A stretch of 64,000 bases of DNA, taken from NCBI GenBank assembly GCA_947462335.1, contig OX381707.1, positions 62,721,773 to 62,785,772 on the forward strand, read 5' to 3'. Source of the DNA: Harmothoe impar (Eukaryota; Annelida; Polychaeta; Phyllodocida; Polynoidae). This document shows, piece by piece, positions 1 through 12,004 of this stretch. A program made the translations under genes and the position numbers. Within the stretch, counting starts at the first letter, position 1. Every line of letters begins with the position of its first letter. Under the pieces are notes generated by a model, which did not search any database, was not told the DNA's origin, and worked only from the letters and a program-made list of their open reading frames with translations.

Positions 1-530
1 AATAACAGAGTAAAATTTCCTTATTGACAGTTCAAACTGTCAATACCAGGATATAATTCCCTCATTGACAGTTCAAACTGTCAATAAGGGAAAAAATATT
101 CTCTTATTGACAGTTCCAAAAATGAACTGTCAATAAGAGAATATTAATCTCTTATTGCCAGTGTGAACTGTCAATAAGGGAATAATATCCTGGTATTGAC
201 AGTTTGAACTGTCAATAAGGGAATTATATTCTGGTATTGACAGTTTGAACTGTCAATAAGACAGTGGATTGATTTCCACTATTGACAGTTTGCACTGTCA
301 ATAGGTGGCCCACCTTGATTTAGCTATTGACAGTTCAGACTGTCAATAGTGCAAAAATTTCCTCTTATTGACAGTTCAGACTGTCAATAGTAGGATATTT
401 TTCTCTTATTGACAGATCAAACTGTCAATAGTGGTAAATTATACTGTTATTGACAGTTCTTCACCAGACTGTCAATAGTGGGAATTTCCTGTCTTATTGA
501 CAGCTCCCTAGCATTACTGTCATGACCCTG
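1..530. repeat. Palindromic minisatellite (TTATTGACAGT...ACTGTCAATAA)
   Basis: About twelve units follow one another at roughly 40-bp spacing. Each unit is an imperfect palindrome in which TATTGACAGTT is mirrored by AACTGTCAATA around a 1-10 base centre. Spacers are AT-rich and vary between units. The array runs off the left edge of the window. Isolated relics of the same motif lie near 785-830 and 1543-1600, which suggests one larger repeat-bearing element. No ORF is associated. Confidence 0.9.
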
Positions 531-780
531 AGCGCGATTTTGGTGGAAAAGTCGATTTTGGTGGAAAAGTCGATTTTGGTAGAAAAGTCGATTTTTTTTT
601 AGGCAAAACCGATTTTGGGTCTAAAACCGATTTTGGGTCCACAACCAATTTTAAGTCCACAACTGATTTAGGGCCCAAAACCTATCCAGAGCCTATTTTG
701 GTGTGAAAAACACTTTTTGCAAAGAAAAACAAAAACACTTTTGCAAAAAGCCTTTGCAAAAAAAACACACTTTTTTACTC
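531..780. repeat. Short tandem repeat based on GATTTTGG
   Basis: Units such as AAGTCGATTTTGGTGGA and AAACCGATTTTGGGTC repeat about seven times and decay to the right, followed by a CAAAAAACAC-rich simple stretch. The array directly abuts the palindromic minisatellite. No coding potential is seen. Confidence 0.75.
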
Positions 781-975
781 CAATGTCAGTGGGAACTGTC
801 AATAAGATAGAAATATTCCACTATTGACAGTTCACCAGGTAGGGGACAGGAGTACCTTATTGGTACGTACCACTTTTGTGGTACAGTCCAGTCAACTAGA
901 CCATACCAGTATTCTGGTACTGTGCATGCTCCTGGGCCGTACCATTTAATTGGTACAGTTGCTGTGATCATTAGA
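781..975. repeat. Cluster of small GTACC...GGTAC hairpins
   Basis: Two relics of the TATTGACAGT palindrome are followed by four short inverted repeats of the GTACC/GGTAC type within about 110 bp, with loops of 3-10 bases. A 61-codon minus-strand frame across it is simply the translated repeat and is not called as a gene. Confidence 0.6.
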
Positions 976-2214
976 CCATGGCCATTAGCCCATGGCTATG
1001 TCTGCAGCTCCCTCAGTGCCTTATCTGTAATCATATAACAATGGATATCATCTATACCAACATTGGGAGCATTAGGAGGGGAGAATTTCCCACATTTTCT
1101 AATGATTTTCCCTATTTCTGACCTTACCATTCTATTAGCAGATGAAACCAAAATGCAGAGTCATAGATCAGTGTCTAGGCTACCCCTCCGTAGGTTTATT
1201 TTTATCAGCAAATCTAACAAAAAAATCGGAAATGGATTTTGCTAGGTCTCTTTACAAGCATTTTATGAATGTGGCATGTGCAATACATGATATCTAAATG
1301 AAGATAAATGGTTAGAATTTGTAAATCAGCTAGTATATAGATTGAGATGTCCTCTTTCCAATGATACCATATATGATGTAATATACATTAGGACTATGAG
1401 AGAAATCTCATGTATATGCTAAAATACACTTGTGCTACTGGGTAGGCCATTATACTAGGACGCCCTAAATGATGAGTACAAGCTTAGCTCATATAGGGCG
1501 TACTAGAATAGTGGTTGTGGCCCCTACCTGTTCACATGAGAAACTGTCAATAACAGGAATAATTTCCACTATTTACAGTTCGAACCGTCAATAGCGTTTT
1601 TGATGTCAATAATCAACACTTTCTGGCCCTTTTTTTGCGTTGTGGGAATTGACCTTAACTCTATTCTATTAACTCTATTTTATTAAGTTACACCGGTCAA
1701 GTTTTGGCATCATTGCACAGAGTCTCAAACCAGTCTGCCTGTAAAATTCTTTACATGTCTGCTCCTTTCAATTCCTAGCCACAGTTTACCATAGGAACTG
1801 CTTCTGAGAGTCTGGTAGGTACAAAGAACGCCTAATTAACCCGTTTAGTAGTGAATCTAAAGGTGTGTCCAGTGAATTCTGTCGGACAAATGACTGTAAT
1901 CACCAAGCCTCACCTGACCTGACTGTGCCCTTTAAATGCCTAGTGAGCATGACACTGAATACACTTGACAGGCCACAGATTTCTTGCGAACAAGAAAACG
2001 ACCATGTCCCGGTGGCCTCTACAAAAACATTCTATATAATATATGTACATATAATGAACTGGCCTTTAACAGGTCACAGAATGTCTGGTGCAGGCTGGAG
2101 TTTGGGCTAGATGTTGAATGATATAGCAATGTTCAATACATGGTCGAAATGTGTCATCTGAAACATGTAGGGATTTCCTTTTACTAACGGAGTGCTCATT
2201 TTTGAACAAAAGAT

Positions 2215-2264
2215 AGGGGGTGGTTGATTTGTGGGGGTGGGAGTGGGGTAGGGGAGGGGAGGTT
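2215..2264 (+). repeat. G-run cluster, possible G-quadruplex
   Basis: Six runs of three to five G occur in about 50 bp of the plus strand (GGGGG, GGGGG, GGG, GGGG, GGGG, GGGG), separated by short linkers. This fits the general pattern for intramolecular G-quadruplex formation. Function is unknown. Confidence 0.5.
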
Positions 2265-3934
2265 GCCCCTAGTCCATACATGCATGCCCACAAACATGAA
2301 CAGAACCGTCCAGACTGCCTCCTCAGAATCTTTGAGGCGTCCCATGGTATCGCATGTTATCATGCATTGGACTATAATGTAAATGTAGACTAAAATTGGC
2401 CCTGTCAAGTGAGCTTTAGAAATTTGCATGATGGTATATATACATTTTTGATACAACCATACTATTTCATCATAAAACTGTCCACTGGGCCAAGGAAAGA
2501 AGGGGTGTGTTTCAGGCAAGCCGACGCTGTCTTAAAAAAATGGCCGACCCCAGCATTCTTTTGCCAATTTTTAGGAACTTTTTATTTTCATTTTTGTGAT
2601 ATCTATAATACAATATGTAATTCTAACAAAGTTTAGGTCAGAAAACACAAGCTCGCACTGATTCCAGTGTCCTAATTAATTGTCTGACTAAGGAAAATGC
2701 TCTTTAACAAGACCATTCAACAATTCCGTGATACTCCTATAGTAACTGGAGAAATCAGTGAGTCATGCTGATGACCTTTGGGTCGCTGTGGCAATACGTG
2801 ACTTATTCCCAGGTACTTTCAACATCAGAATAATAGAGAAGAAGTATGACCTATCTTACTCCTAGTATTTTTACACCATGTTGCTTGAAAGTTATGAAAC
2901 AGACCTTTTTCGAGCCTGGGTGAGTCACTAATTAACACTCATCACTGAATAGCCCCTGATTTACCAGCAGGCGTCCTTAGTTCTGACAGCAACCACATCC
3001 CCAAAGAAACTAGAGTCTTGGTCGCTCCATTACAAGCATTCGTAGGCTCCAACTATATTAGCCACACTAGTCCAGGCCCTGGCACAGCCAGGGTTGGACA
3101 GCATGACAAGGACATATTGACCATAATTTAAACATTTTTGTGTTCCTCACCTTGCCCCTAATGGTTATAATACATGTAGTTTTGTTTATGCTACATACCA
3201 GATGGACTTTTGATGTAAATATCCTCCATACTGCTTCACAAATTCGGCTCGAAGCTGGTGTTAAATATGTTGATTTGTGACCTTTAGGACAACTTACTGT
3301 AGCTGGTTATTTGAGGTCAACTTAAGAGTAAACCTTATTTCAAATCCACTGGAAGAGTGGGGCTATTCCCTCTCACTAGTCTACTGACTGGCAATTTCAC
3401 TGGATTACCTGGTATATATAGGGAAGGTTACATATACACTTCTACTACGTCACAGTGTGGGCAAACAAAGCCCACACGTGGTCAGGTAACCTAACCATGA
3501 TAGGTATACACCAGGGTCATTATTCTAGACTTGATTTTTAATGCCGATGGGATATAGTAATCTGAAGCTTTCACCATGCAATATTATGCTTTAATTGTAT
3601 TTGATTGTATTTGCCTAATAAAATAAATATGCCTCTGTTTATATATGCCATAACAGGCTGATTCATAGGTCAGTTACCTAAGGGTCACAGTCCAGTGGTT
3701 TGTTTGCCCACCGCACCTCCCATATAAATAGAAACAATCAATTTGAATTTATATGACGTCACATCCTGACGTTGCTTAGCAACTCCATGGCGGCCCCATG
3801 GCGACCCCTGGCGACACCTGGGAGCCTGCAATACGGGCAGAACGTGCAATATGGCCGAGGGTTATTGCACGCTTCACTCGCATATTGTACTCCCATTGCT
3901 TTAAACTTGATAGATCGTATTCACCATGAAATTA

Positions 3935-4130
3935 TATTTAGTACCAACTTTGGCCACTAGGGGGCTCCATTTAGCCAAAAATATTCGAAAATATTACAAA
4001 ATCCATACTACTATTTGATGTAGAATACAATGAGCCACTGAAATTAATTCCATATTTGGAATGTAAAAAGAACATTTTTGGACCAAAATTGGTGTTGTTG
4101 CACATGTTTGTTGCCATGTTAACATGACTT
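3935..4130 (+). repeat. Dispersed repeat, inverted copy near 32.4-32.6 kb
   Basis: The block around 'accaactttggccactagg' to 'gttgttgcacatg' reappears in reverse complement at about 32420-32635, where it is the inner part of an element with terminal inverted repeats (32059-32655). Divergence is substantial, so this is an old, truncated copy of a short interspersed DNA element. Confidence 0.65.
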
Positions 4131-6803
4131 CATTGACCGAATATATTTTTCACCAAGAAAGTGTACCCATCGATGGAATACTATTATCACCAACAGAATC
4201 AGGTATTCTGGTTCAATTATACCGATCTTATCTTTTTCCAACTCGCGGTTCTTGAAACCTTTTTTTAGTATGATATGGTATAATTTTTAGACACTGCAAT
4301 TTAAATTATTTTTTTATCATCTATGCAGTATGTTCTGTAGTGTGATGGGGAGATACAATTACGCAACCTTAAGTCATTCAAATTGAAAAATATGTTGTCA
4401 ACAGGGCTTTCTGACACAGCCAGCAATCAATGTTGGAACAGATACTGAGCAGTTCACAGGATTACCATTGGCTTGCTATTCATACTGGTTGAGGATCCTG
4501 ATTACTTTTAATCAGTGGCATTCAAATAAGCAGATAATACTGGTTTCAAATTAATTATCAATACTTTTACTTTTGTTGTTATGTTTCCGTTTTCGGCAAA
4601 CACTACACTATTAGCCATATCCCATGTAAAATTAGGAATAATTAATAAACAATCTGAAGGGATAGGATAGATGCCATTCAGTAGGATTAGGGATAATTAA
4701 TAGAGAATCTGAATAGTTAGAATGGATGCCATTTTTAGAGGTTAGAGAACTATCATTAATTATGCGTGAAGACAATTTATTTGGTCCAACCTTACAAAAG
4801 CTGTGATTGAAAGGTACAATCTACATATTATGTGCAATATAAATGATCTTAGTTCGAGTGAAAAGATGAACGAATACTATCTATAATTGATATTAATCAT
4901 TACTACCCAGAAGTATTAGGGGTATTTATTTACTTAAAGGGTAAGCATTGTCTTACCCCTTTGGCCAGCCTTGTTAAGTTAACATACCACCTGACTTGTA
5001 TCTAGAATCACCCAAGTGGAATCCCCCACATGCAGAGCCTGTGCTCCCTAGCAAAGTACCCCATATATGTATAAAGGCTCAGGCAACTAAAAAAATAGGT
5101 TGCTGGTTGTTACTTTCCAGCAGTCCTCTGGTCAAGTTAATGGGTGGACGCCCATCCATTGCTCGTCCCTCAATGTTTACTATATCAACATTTGACAGAT
5201 CAGTAACGGATCTTTCTCTATCAAGTGGATTATCCCCTATATTGTGTTCTCATAATATTATGCTTTAATAAATGAAATTTAAAATTCAATAATACATGGC
5301 TTTCATGTCCTGGCCATGTTGGGCAATGGATATGGCGTCTCTTGCATGTGCGTGCCACCCTGGTTTGCGTGCCAGACAACAGACCTAATACATTGCCACC
5401 CACCTCCCTGACCTTCTTAACCCACTGTCAATGACATCAAATTGTATTGTCTGTAGTCTCAAATTTAAGTCAATAAAAACTGCATTGGTGACAGCCTCAC
5501 TCTTCATCCAGGAAATTAACGAAAATTCCCAGATAATTGGTGAAATCGTTATTCAATGGAACCACAATCTGGAGATAATTCTAAAAAAATGAATTGAACC
5601 CATCAGAAGAGCCGCTATTGATGAAAACCAATAGTAGGACAATAGCAAAGCAACCAGTAGTTCAGAGAACCATTACCAACAATTACAAAAAAAACACAAA
5701 AAAAAACTGTTTTCTCATAATTATAGTAAGAAAGCTTCTTGGATTTAATGACCCCTGAAGAACCACCTTATTTCTCAATCCCTAACTTTAACTAGCTCCT
5801 CGTTCGGACAAATCAGCCATGAATTAACACGATAACCACACAACACTGAATTAATGTGAACCTTCTTTGTTAGAATCAAAACTATAACATCATTGACAGC
5901 AGCCATGCTCTGAGAGGACAGATGAATCTGAAGCTCTCCACATTTATACATAATTATACTCTAGCTGTCTTGATGTCAAAGTACAAAAATTAATGTAATA
6001 GATCCTTTGGTGGGCACTTCCATTAGCAACCATGCAGATTAAATGCCAGCAATTCAAGCTGCCTTTTAGCGCCATACCCTAAGATCTAGTTCATATTCCA
6101 ATCTTAGCAATGCCAGGAAATTTGTATTTTAGGCTACATGTCTGAACATTTAGGGTAGGTAGGTCAGATATAATATCATTTAGGCTTAAAGAGTCCCCAA
6201 AGAAATGAATCGCAAAATTAAGGGCCAACCTTTGGATGGTGACCTTAACTAACGAACCATCAATTCTACTCTAAAAGTAGAATAGGCTTATAATGGCTCG
6301 AGATAAAATATTCGTCAAAATTGGATAGAGATGTCTAGGGGAGCGTTGTTTTGCTAGGTAGGTTCAGGTAGCTTGAACATATGTTTCTCTTGACACAATC
6401 ACTAGCTGATAACCATTTCTGATGGTGCTAAATACTCGGAGAAATCCTCATGTGTTATTCCATATCGGGGACCTGTCCAGAAACTGGGGTAATCCGGTTT
6501 TAGCATAAAAAAGTAACCAGTTGGAGTGTTGGGAAATGTAGTTTTTGCCATTGTTATTTGCGTGACCATTGTCCGGAGATTCAATACAAACATGTGAACG
6601 ATTGCCATAATGGTCCGGCTAAATGGTAAGAAAGAGAAGAAAGTAAGAAAAAGATAACTACAATATTATTACTTGAGGTCATGCATTAACATTGACAGAG
6701 GGGGAATTTTAGAAATATGGTAGACTGGCTGCATTCCGCACGATTTAATATAATGAAGGACACATGGAGAGAGGTCCAGAGGTAATGGGGATAAGGGGGG
6801 GTG

Positions 6804-7685
6804 TGTGGGGCCTTTATCCCTCAAATTGCCCTTATCCCTCAAAATGGGACCCTTATCCCTCAAAAGTGGCGTTAAAGCTCAAAAGCCTTTATCCCTCAAA
6901 ATATTTGCCTTTATCCCTCAAAAGCCTTTATCCCTCAAAACCTATATGGTGGTCTCAGAAACCAATCTGCACTGAGATATTGACTTGCCTTTATCCCTCA
7001 AAACCTATATATACTGGTCTCAGGTACCAATCGGGTCTTGAATATAAACTTGCCTTTATCCCTCCAAACCTATATGCTGGTCTCAGAAACCAATCTGCAC
7101 TGAGATATTGACTTGCCTTTATCCCTCAAAAACTATATACTGGTCTCAGGTACCAATCTGGTGCTCAATATAAACTTGCCTTTATCCCTCAAAACCGATA
7201 TGCTGGTCTAAGAAACCAATCTGCATTCAGATATTGACTTGCCTTTATCCCTCAAAACCTATATACTGGTCTCAGAAACCAATCTGCACTCAGATATTGA
7301 CTTGCCTTTATCCCTCAAAACCTATATACTGGTCTTAGAAACCAATTTAAGGGATAAAGGCAAGTTTCTATTCAACACCACCAGACTGGTTTATATTCAA
7401 CACCAGATTGGTAGGTTTTGAGGGATAAAGGCAAGTCAATATCTCAGTGCAGATTGGTTTCTGAGACCAGTATATCAGTTTTGAGGGATAAAGGCAATTA
7501 CAGCTGGGACTCGTATAGATTTTGAGGGATAAAGGCTTTTGAGGGATAAAGGCAAATATTTTGAGGGATAAAGGCTTTTGAGCTTTAACGCCATTTTTGA
7601 GGGTTAAAGGCCCGACAGGGCCTTTATCCCTCAAAAGGGTGCCATTTTGAGGGATAAGGGCAATTTGAGGGATAAAGGCCCCACA
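6804..7685. mobile_element. Foldback-type element made of CTTTATCCCTCAAAA repeats
   Basis: The 882-bp element is a long imperfect inverted repeat. The left half carries about a dozen copies of CTTTATCCCTCAAAA, several inside 60-70-bp units that also contain a CCAATCTGCACT block. The right half carries the reverse complement in mirrored order. The ends match as TGTGGGGCCTTTATCCCTC. A 5-bp direct repeat GGGTG sits outside both ends (6799-6803 and 7686-7690), consistent with a target-site duplication. There is no transposase frame. ORFs of 60-115 codons here are translated repeat units. Foldback elements with repetitive arms are known in animals; the assignment rests on structure only. Confidence 0.8.
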
Positions 7686-7690
7686 GGGTG

Positions 7691-9293
7691 TCCAACAGAT
7701 GCCATCCATACCCAGTCGTGTGTATTGAAATTAATGGTTTTATACAATACTGCAAGGTATAAGTTACTTGAGCAAGCCTAGAAATATGACCACCTCAGCC
7801 AACAAACAAGAGGCACTTAATTCATCCTATACACCGATACAGGTGCTTTCCCTTTAATATGGTACCAGGAGCCTTTTTCTATTTAGAAACGACCACGTTT
7901 GCACCTAGAAATGCTGTGGTAACGACCACGTTTGGGTGGTCATCATTTTTGTATTTCTTACTTTTTATTATGTCTCAGATAGATAAACGATTTTCCTCAC
8001 GAATATGATTGTATTTCTTCACTCAGGGAAATTCGTTTGGAAATACTTTTATACCCACGATAAGCAAATAGAAACAGGCTCCAGGTGTTATGAAGGCTCA
8101 GGGATCGGCATTGTCAGAATGATGGCCATCACCATTCTATAAACTATTAAGGGAAACGTGCATATATACGCCCAGAGGAGGCAAAGAGTGAGCTAAGATT
8201 CTTTTCTTCTTAGGGCGCTACCTAAATACCAGACGATACCCAAGATGACCACCGTCATCATTTTACTGTATAAGATATATATCAACAAAATAATAGGACA
8301 GCTTTACCCGGGGAAGTCTAGATGAATCACTATATTCCTGAACAATAGGACCCTCCAATGATACTCACAGAGAAATAAAGCCACTATTTTAAATCATAGG
8401 GTTCATATGAAAATGACGAAGCAAGGGTGCATACACAGAAAAGTCAGCGTCATTGTCGCTAAAACCACTCTCACCTGACTTTCAGGTGAGAGTGGTTTTA
8501 GCAACAATGACGCTGACTTTTCTGAGAGTGTGATTCAGCGGAGTTCATGTAGTCATTCCCAAAAAAATCCATTATGGTAGTCAGTAGGAAGTAAGAGTCT
8601 GTTTTGGAAATGTCACATCTATGAAACTAAAAAAGTCCATGTTTCCGTTTCAATAGAAAGCTGATTGAAGTAGGCCTTAATCCTTCCGAAGGGTGCCTGC
8701 TGTTAGGGCCTTTTTACCATAGAGTGATTGGCAATGTTCCGCTGGCATTGTCAGAGATACCACTTCATCTGGCAGAGGAATATTAAGGAGAGGAAAAAGA
8801 GTGGTAAACATGCAATTAAATCACTAACACCCCTGTTCATGCGGCTTTGAAATTAATTCACGGTCATTTTAAGACAGGCAGTACAGATGCATGTTCTTTT
8901 CCTAATTATGCATGCTGCTGATCAAACTTTGACCAGAAGGGCCGCAAATCATTATTTTGATCCAACTTTCTTATAAATCTGAAAATGTATGATAATTATG
9001 CAAAAATCTGTTTGAAATGATGATGCAGCGCATATGAAGCGGAACCCAGTAACAATAGCTCCCTCAGCACAGAAAGCACTGAATACATTCGGTCAGACCG
9101 CACCAAGTTTGTAAGGCAACACCTTTCATTCATGATCTCACACAAAAGTGCATCCTGATAGAATTACCCATCAAACACAATCTGGTGTTGAAAACTGACA
9201 TTGAAACGGCATGGTCATTTTTTTAAATGTTGACTGGCAATATGACCTTAAATATGAAAGGAACCAAAATAAATATGGGCAGAGATTATTCAT
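7691..9293. repeat. Left flank of the Ngaro element; copy A of a tandem duplication
   Basis: Non-coding. From about 7770 this DNA aligns with 30290-31260 (for example 'ggctcagggatcggcattgtcag' against 'cctcagggattggtaatgtcag'), and its end (about 9060-9180) aligns with 32820-32890. With the Ngaro insertion removed, copy A continues at 29606-30030, which aligns with 33580-34030. Copy A and copy B are thus neighbouring, strongly diverged duplicates. No exon is apparent. Confidence 0.7.
8437..8523. repeat. 87-bp near-perfect hairpin
   Basis: Two 42-bp arms (8437-8478 and 8482-8523) are complementary with a single mismatch and are separated by a 3-base loop. No target duplication is evident. It could be a tiny inverted-repeat element, or a transcribed hairpin of small-RNA precursor type. 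The sequence alone does not decide. Confidence 0.85.
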
Positions 9294-9641
9294 ATATTCC
9301 CCTCACCCCATGTAAACATAGACAACACCATAGTGTAACTTTTGCCCCTAGCCTCAACAACTCCAGCTCAGGCGGCCATATTTATTCAACCTCTGACATA
9401 AAAAAAAAATTAGGTGTTTCCATGTCCATCGACACAGCTACAATGAAGCATACAGCGTACAGGTATGGTGGGTACGCACCCCCACCTGGTGGTATATTTT
9501 GGTACCATGCTATATCGGTCAATATATACCAATACCCCCCAGTGTGTATTGGTCACATATTCCCCTCACCCCATGTGAACATAGACAACACAATAGTGTA
9601 ACTTTTGCCCCTAGCCTCAACAACTCCAGCTCAGGCGGCCA
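9294..9641 (-). repeat. Split direct repeats B1-A2-B2 at the Ngaro 3' end
   Basis: The B block (about 86 bp, from 'attcccctcacccc' to 'ctcaggcggcca') occurs at 9294-9379 and 9557-9641. Between them lies A2 (9412-9560), which is repeated nearly identically as A1 at 29457-29605. A 32-bp A-rich stretch separates A2 from the outer B copy. This arrangement allows a circular intermediate to be restored after reverse transcription in this class of elements. Short frames over the block are not genes. Confidence 0.9.
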
Positions 9642-9669
9642 AGGAGCCAACAAGAACTTTTGCCCCAGA

Positions 9670-10620
9670 CTACTTAAATTCCGCTAACTTGTCAGCCACA
9701 ATCCAATCCTTTTCTTTGCGTGACAAATAATTATCAGAAATGTACAACAACACTGACCATGAGCGCCAGTCTCCATAAGTCTTGATAACATGCATGGGTA
9801 GGAATGAAGACAGGTAAGTAGCCGAGCCTCTCCTCAGGCTGTGGGAGCTGAACTTCCCCACCAACCCAGCTGACTTGCACAACTTCTTCAGTCTATTGTT
9901 CAAACTGTTGTAACTGTAGGGAAACAGGGGAGCTTCAGGTCCCCCACTCCCGCGGATTGTATAATACTTCAGGTAACCACAAGGGCACAACACACTCCCC
10001 GGTGAAGATACTACCGGTACTACATTTACTCTATCCTTGAATTGAATTGTCTTTGAAGATCTGATAACAACGTCTATACCGGTACTGGTGAAACTAATGT
10101 TCCTCAATGTGTGTGGGGACTCAACCACATGACTCACACGTAGTAGGCACCTATACATAAGGCACAGTGCGCACCAGAACTGTAAGTCTGACGCCTGCTT
10201 CATGTCCAATTGTTTCCATAATAAGCACATCTGAGACGGTGACAAGGGGTCAGCCTGCTCCGACACACAACCCAGCAACCGTTTGGCACCCTTTAACGTG
10301 GCCTTGACAACAAACGTGGTTGGGTCAAGGTGGGGAACTCCCCAAAAGTCATGTAGGGCCCACAACCTGCTCACGTAATTTATAATAGTCACATAACAAC
10401 AGCTGCGCGACAGAAAAGTGATGTACAGTCCCACAGTCTCAACATCCGCTGGCAGCGCCACCAGCCTATGTTCATCACAGAACTTGTAATATCTGGCCCA
10501 CTGGCTCCTCCTGGCTTTCTTGGTATTCTCAGACCAGCAGAGGTCTCGTAGCTCCCCCCACTCCTCGTGCAATGCGTGCTTTTCTGCAACAATTAAAGAA
10601 TTCAGGAAAACTTGCCTCAC
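9670..10620 (-). CDS. Tyrosine recombinase of the Ngaro-like element
   Basis: This 316-codon open frame would insert the circular DNA copy of the retroelement by strand exchange instead of a DDE integrase. The N-terminal half (about residues 25-130) resembles the SAM-like core-binding domain of phage-integrase-type recombinases. The catalytic half shows the tetrad: Arg in LLRVSHV (about 160), His and Arg in SHSLRRGSA (about 266-270), a Trp in GDWRSW, and the nucleophile candidate Tyr in LLYIS (about 291). The frame opens with GTG and overlaps the end of the RNase H frame by about 90 bp in another frame, so it may be made by frameshift or reinitiation rather than its own start. It has no internal stop, unlike the rest of this element. 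Confidence 0.9.
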   Translation of the reverse strand: MRQVFLNSLIVAEKHALHEEWGELRDLCWSENTKKARRSQWARYYKFCDEHRLVALPADVETVGLYITFLSRSCCYVTIINYVSRLWALHDFWGVPHLDPTTFVVKATLKGAKRLLGCVSEQADPLSPSQMCLLWKQLDMKQASDLQFWCALCLMYRCLLRVSHVVESPHTLRNISFTSTGIDVVIRSSKTIQFKDRVNVVPVVSSPGSVLCPCGYLKYYTIRGSGGPEAPLFPYSYNSLNNRLKKLCKSAGLVGKFSSHSLRRGSATYLSSFLPMHVIKTYGDWRSWSVLLYISDNYLSRKEKDWIVADKLAEFK

Positions 10621-11518
10621 AAATAATGTTACAATCAGAACTGTTCAAACGTGACAGAGCATCCGCCAGTACATTGTCCTTTGAAGCAATCCTGCATGAC
10701 TTAACATGTAAGTTATAAAACGCCGCCACCCAGAACAGTTCCCTCAACCACGCCATGGCATAAGGGTTAGTACTACGCCCTGTATTGACCTATCCTTGCA
10801 CTTGGGTATTGTCCGTCACCACCATTATTGTAGAATTCCGCCACCTCACACCCCATCTATGGATGGCCACCACCACTGGCCACAGTTCTGTAATGTTAAT
10901 GTGATCCTGGTAGCTATCAATCAGCGGGGGATTCTCAGAATGAGGGCATGGCAGAGCCTTCTGACCCCACACCCCCCAACAATAGTCATCATCTATGTGT
11001 GCTCCAAAGCCATAATCCGAAGAATCCGTGAAGACATGGCCACATGGCTGACTGGCACCCAGAACTTTAGCCTTGCCATTAAACCATGTCACGAAGCTAG
11101 ACCACCATATGAGATCTTGCTTAATAATCTCGTCCAACACAACTGACTCGGTGAGTTGATCCCTCAGTGTGTTGTATATCCGACGAGCAAATGTCCTACC
11201 CCCCTTCACAACAGTGGCACAGTGGGCTAATAAGCCTGCCACCTCCTCCAGGTTCTCACGTTCACACTTGTCCTTGTCCAGCAACAATACCACTTCCTGT
11301 TTGACCCTAGCTAGCTTGGTCTTGTCGATGCTGACTGTCATGCCGACGCTGTCCACCAGTATCCCTAGGTACTTGAAGACCTGGGCTGGCCTAGTTACCT
11401 TTTCAGCGGCGATTTTGAACCCAAAGTTACACAGGACATTATGCAACAACTCCTGGGCGTCATGACAACTACTTTCAGACTCCCCTAATACAACAAAGTC
11501 GTCAAGATAATTGACACA
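10529..11518 (-). pseudogene. C-terminal half of Ngaro RT plus RNase H (interrupted)
   Basis: The fragment starts directly at the Gypsy insertion point with the end of the RT palm: YLDDF (the YxDD metal-binding box) is five codons from the junction, followed by the KYLGILVD block. RNase H follows, with FTDSSDYGFGA, an ELWPVVVAIHRW helix and VVTDNT. A TAG codon at 10790-10792 interrupts the frame right after VVTDNTQ. Beyond it the same frame continues through the last RNase H block (KDNVLADALSRLN) to 10529. The N-terminal half lies 15 kb away at 26587-27824. Non-functional because of the stop and the insertion. Confidence 0.92.
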
Positions 11519-11520
11519 TC

Positions 11521-12004
11521 TGTAGGGGCATGATATTACATATTAATCTCATACACGGTATTTCCGGGTAACGTCTGTTTACTCGGCTTCTCCACCTGGA
11601 GCTAGTGCACACAGTTCCCGGGAGAGGGCGCAGGTCCTCTTCAGGTAACCGTGTGCCGCTCTCAGGTGGGCGGCCGACCCACCCACCTGGCCACGTGATC
11701 TAAGAGCCGGTGTTATATAAGACCCGTGTGTTTACCTGGAAGGGCAGTCAGTGCAGGCCCGACTGACGAGAGACTTCACGTGTCCAACCGTGCGGACAGA
11801 GTTGTATGCTAAGAGTTGTATACTGACCGTTTCCTCTATTTATAGAGAAACCTGATCTACCTGTGTGTATTAATTCTACACTGATCGTTCCCTAGTAAAG
11901 GAACTAGAGTTGTTATTCTTGTGAATAAAGACAGATATATTCTCGCACCTGGAAACTGCCGTGATCGTTGTTCTTTAACCTAGAGTTAACTACGAACCAC
12001 CACA
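11521..12004 (+). repeat. 5' LTR of the Gypsy element
   Basis: 484 bp from TGTAGGGG to ACCACCACA. Promoter elements visible: an E-box CACGTG at 11692-11697, a TATA box TATATAA at 11714-11720 and a possible initiator TCAGTGC around 11749-11755. A polyadenylation signal AATAAA is at 11924-11929. U3/R/U5 order is therefore as expected. The sequence is followed not by the primer site but by Ngaro DNA, so a genomic transcript from this LTR would carry 1.1 kb of foreign leader. Confidence 0.95.

Larger units (their letters stand above)
976..6803. other. Non-coding stretch, no gene recognised
   Basis: AT-rich sequence with only short chance ORFs. It holds a G-run cluster near 2215-2264, a dispersed repeat at about 3935-4130, and relics of the left-end minisatellite near 1543-1600. 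I see no exon series, RNA gene or transposon coding remnant that I can support. Confidence 0.6.

Noticed and set aside
1..530. CRISPR array
   Set aside because: Regular spacing of palindromic units looks similar, but units vary, spacers are AT-rich fragments related to each other, and the window is plainly from an animal genome.
6764..7709. Repeat-protein genes of 113-115 codons
   Set aside because: They are translations of the CTTTATCCCTCAAAA units in the foldback element.
11521..12004. Independent solo LTR
   Set aside because: It has the same left target duplication as the whole insertion and is followed by the exact sequence that follows the 3' LTR, so it is the 5' LTR rebuilt by copying.
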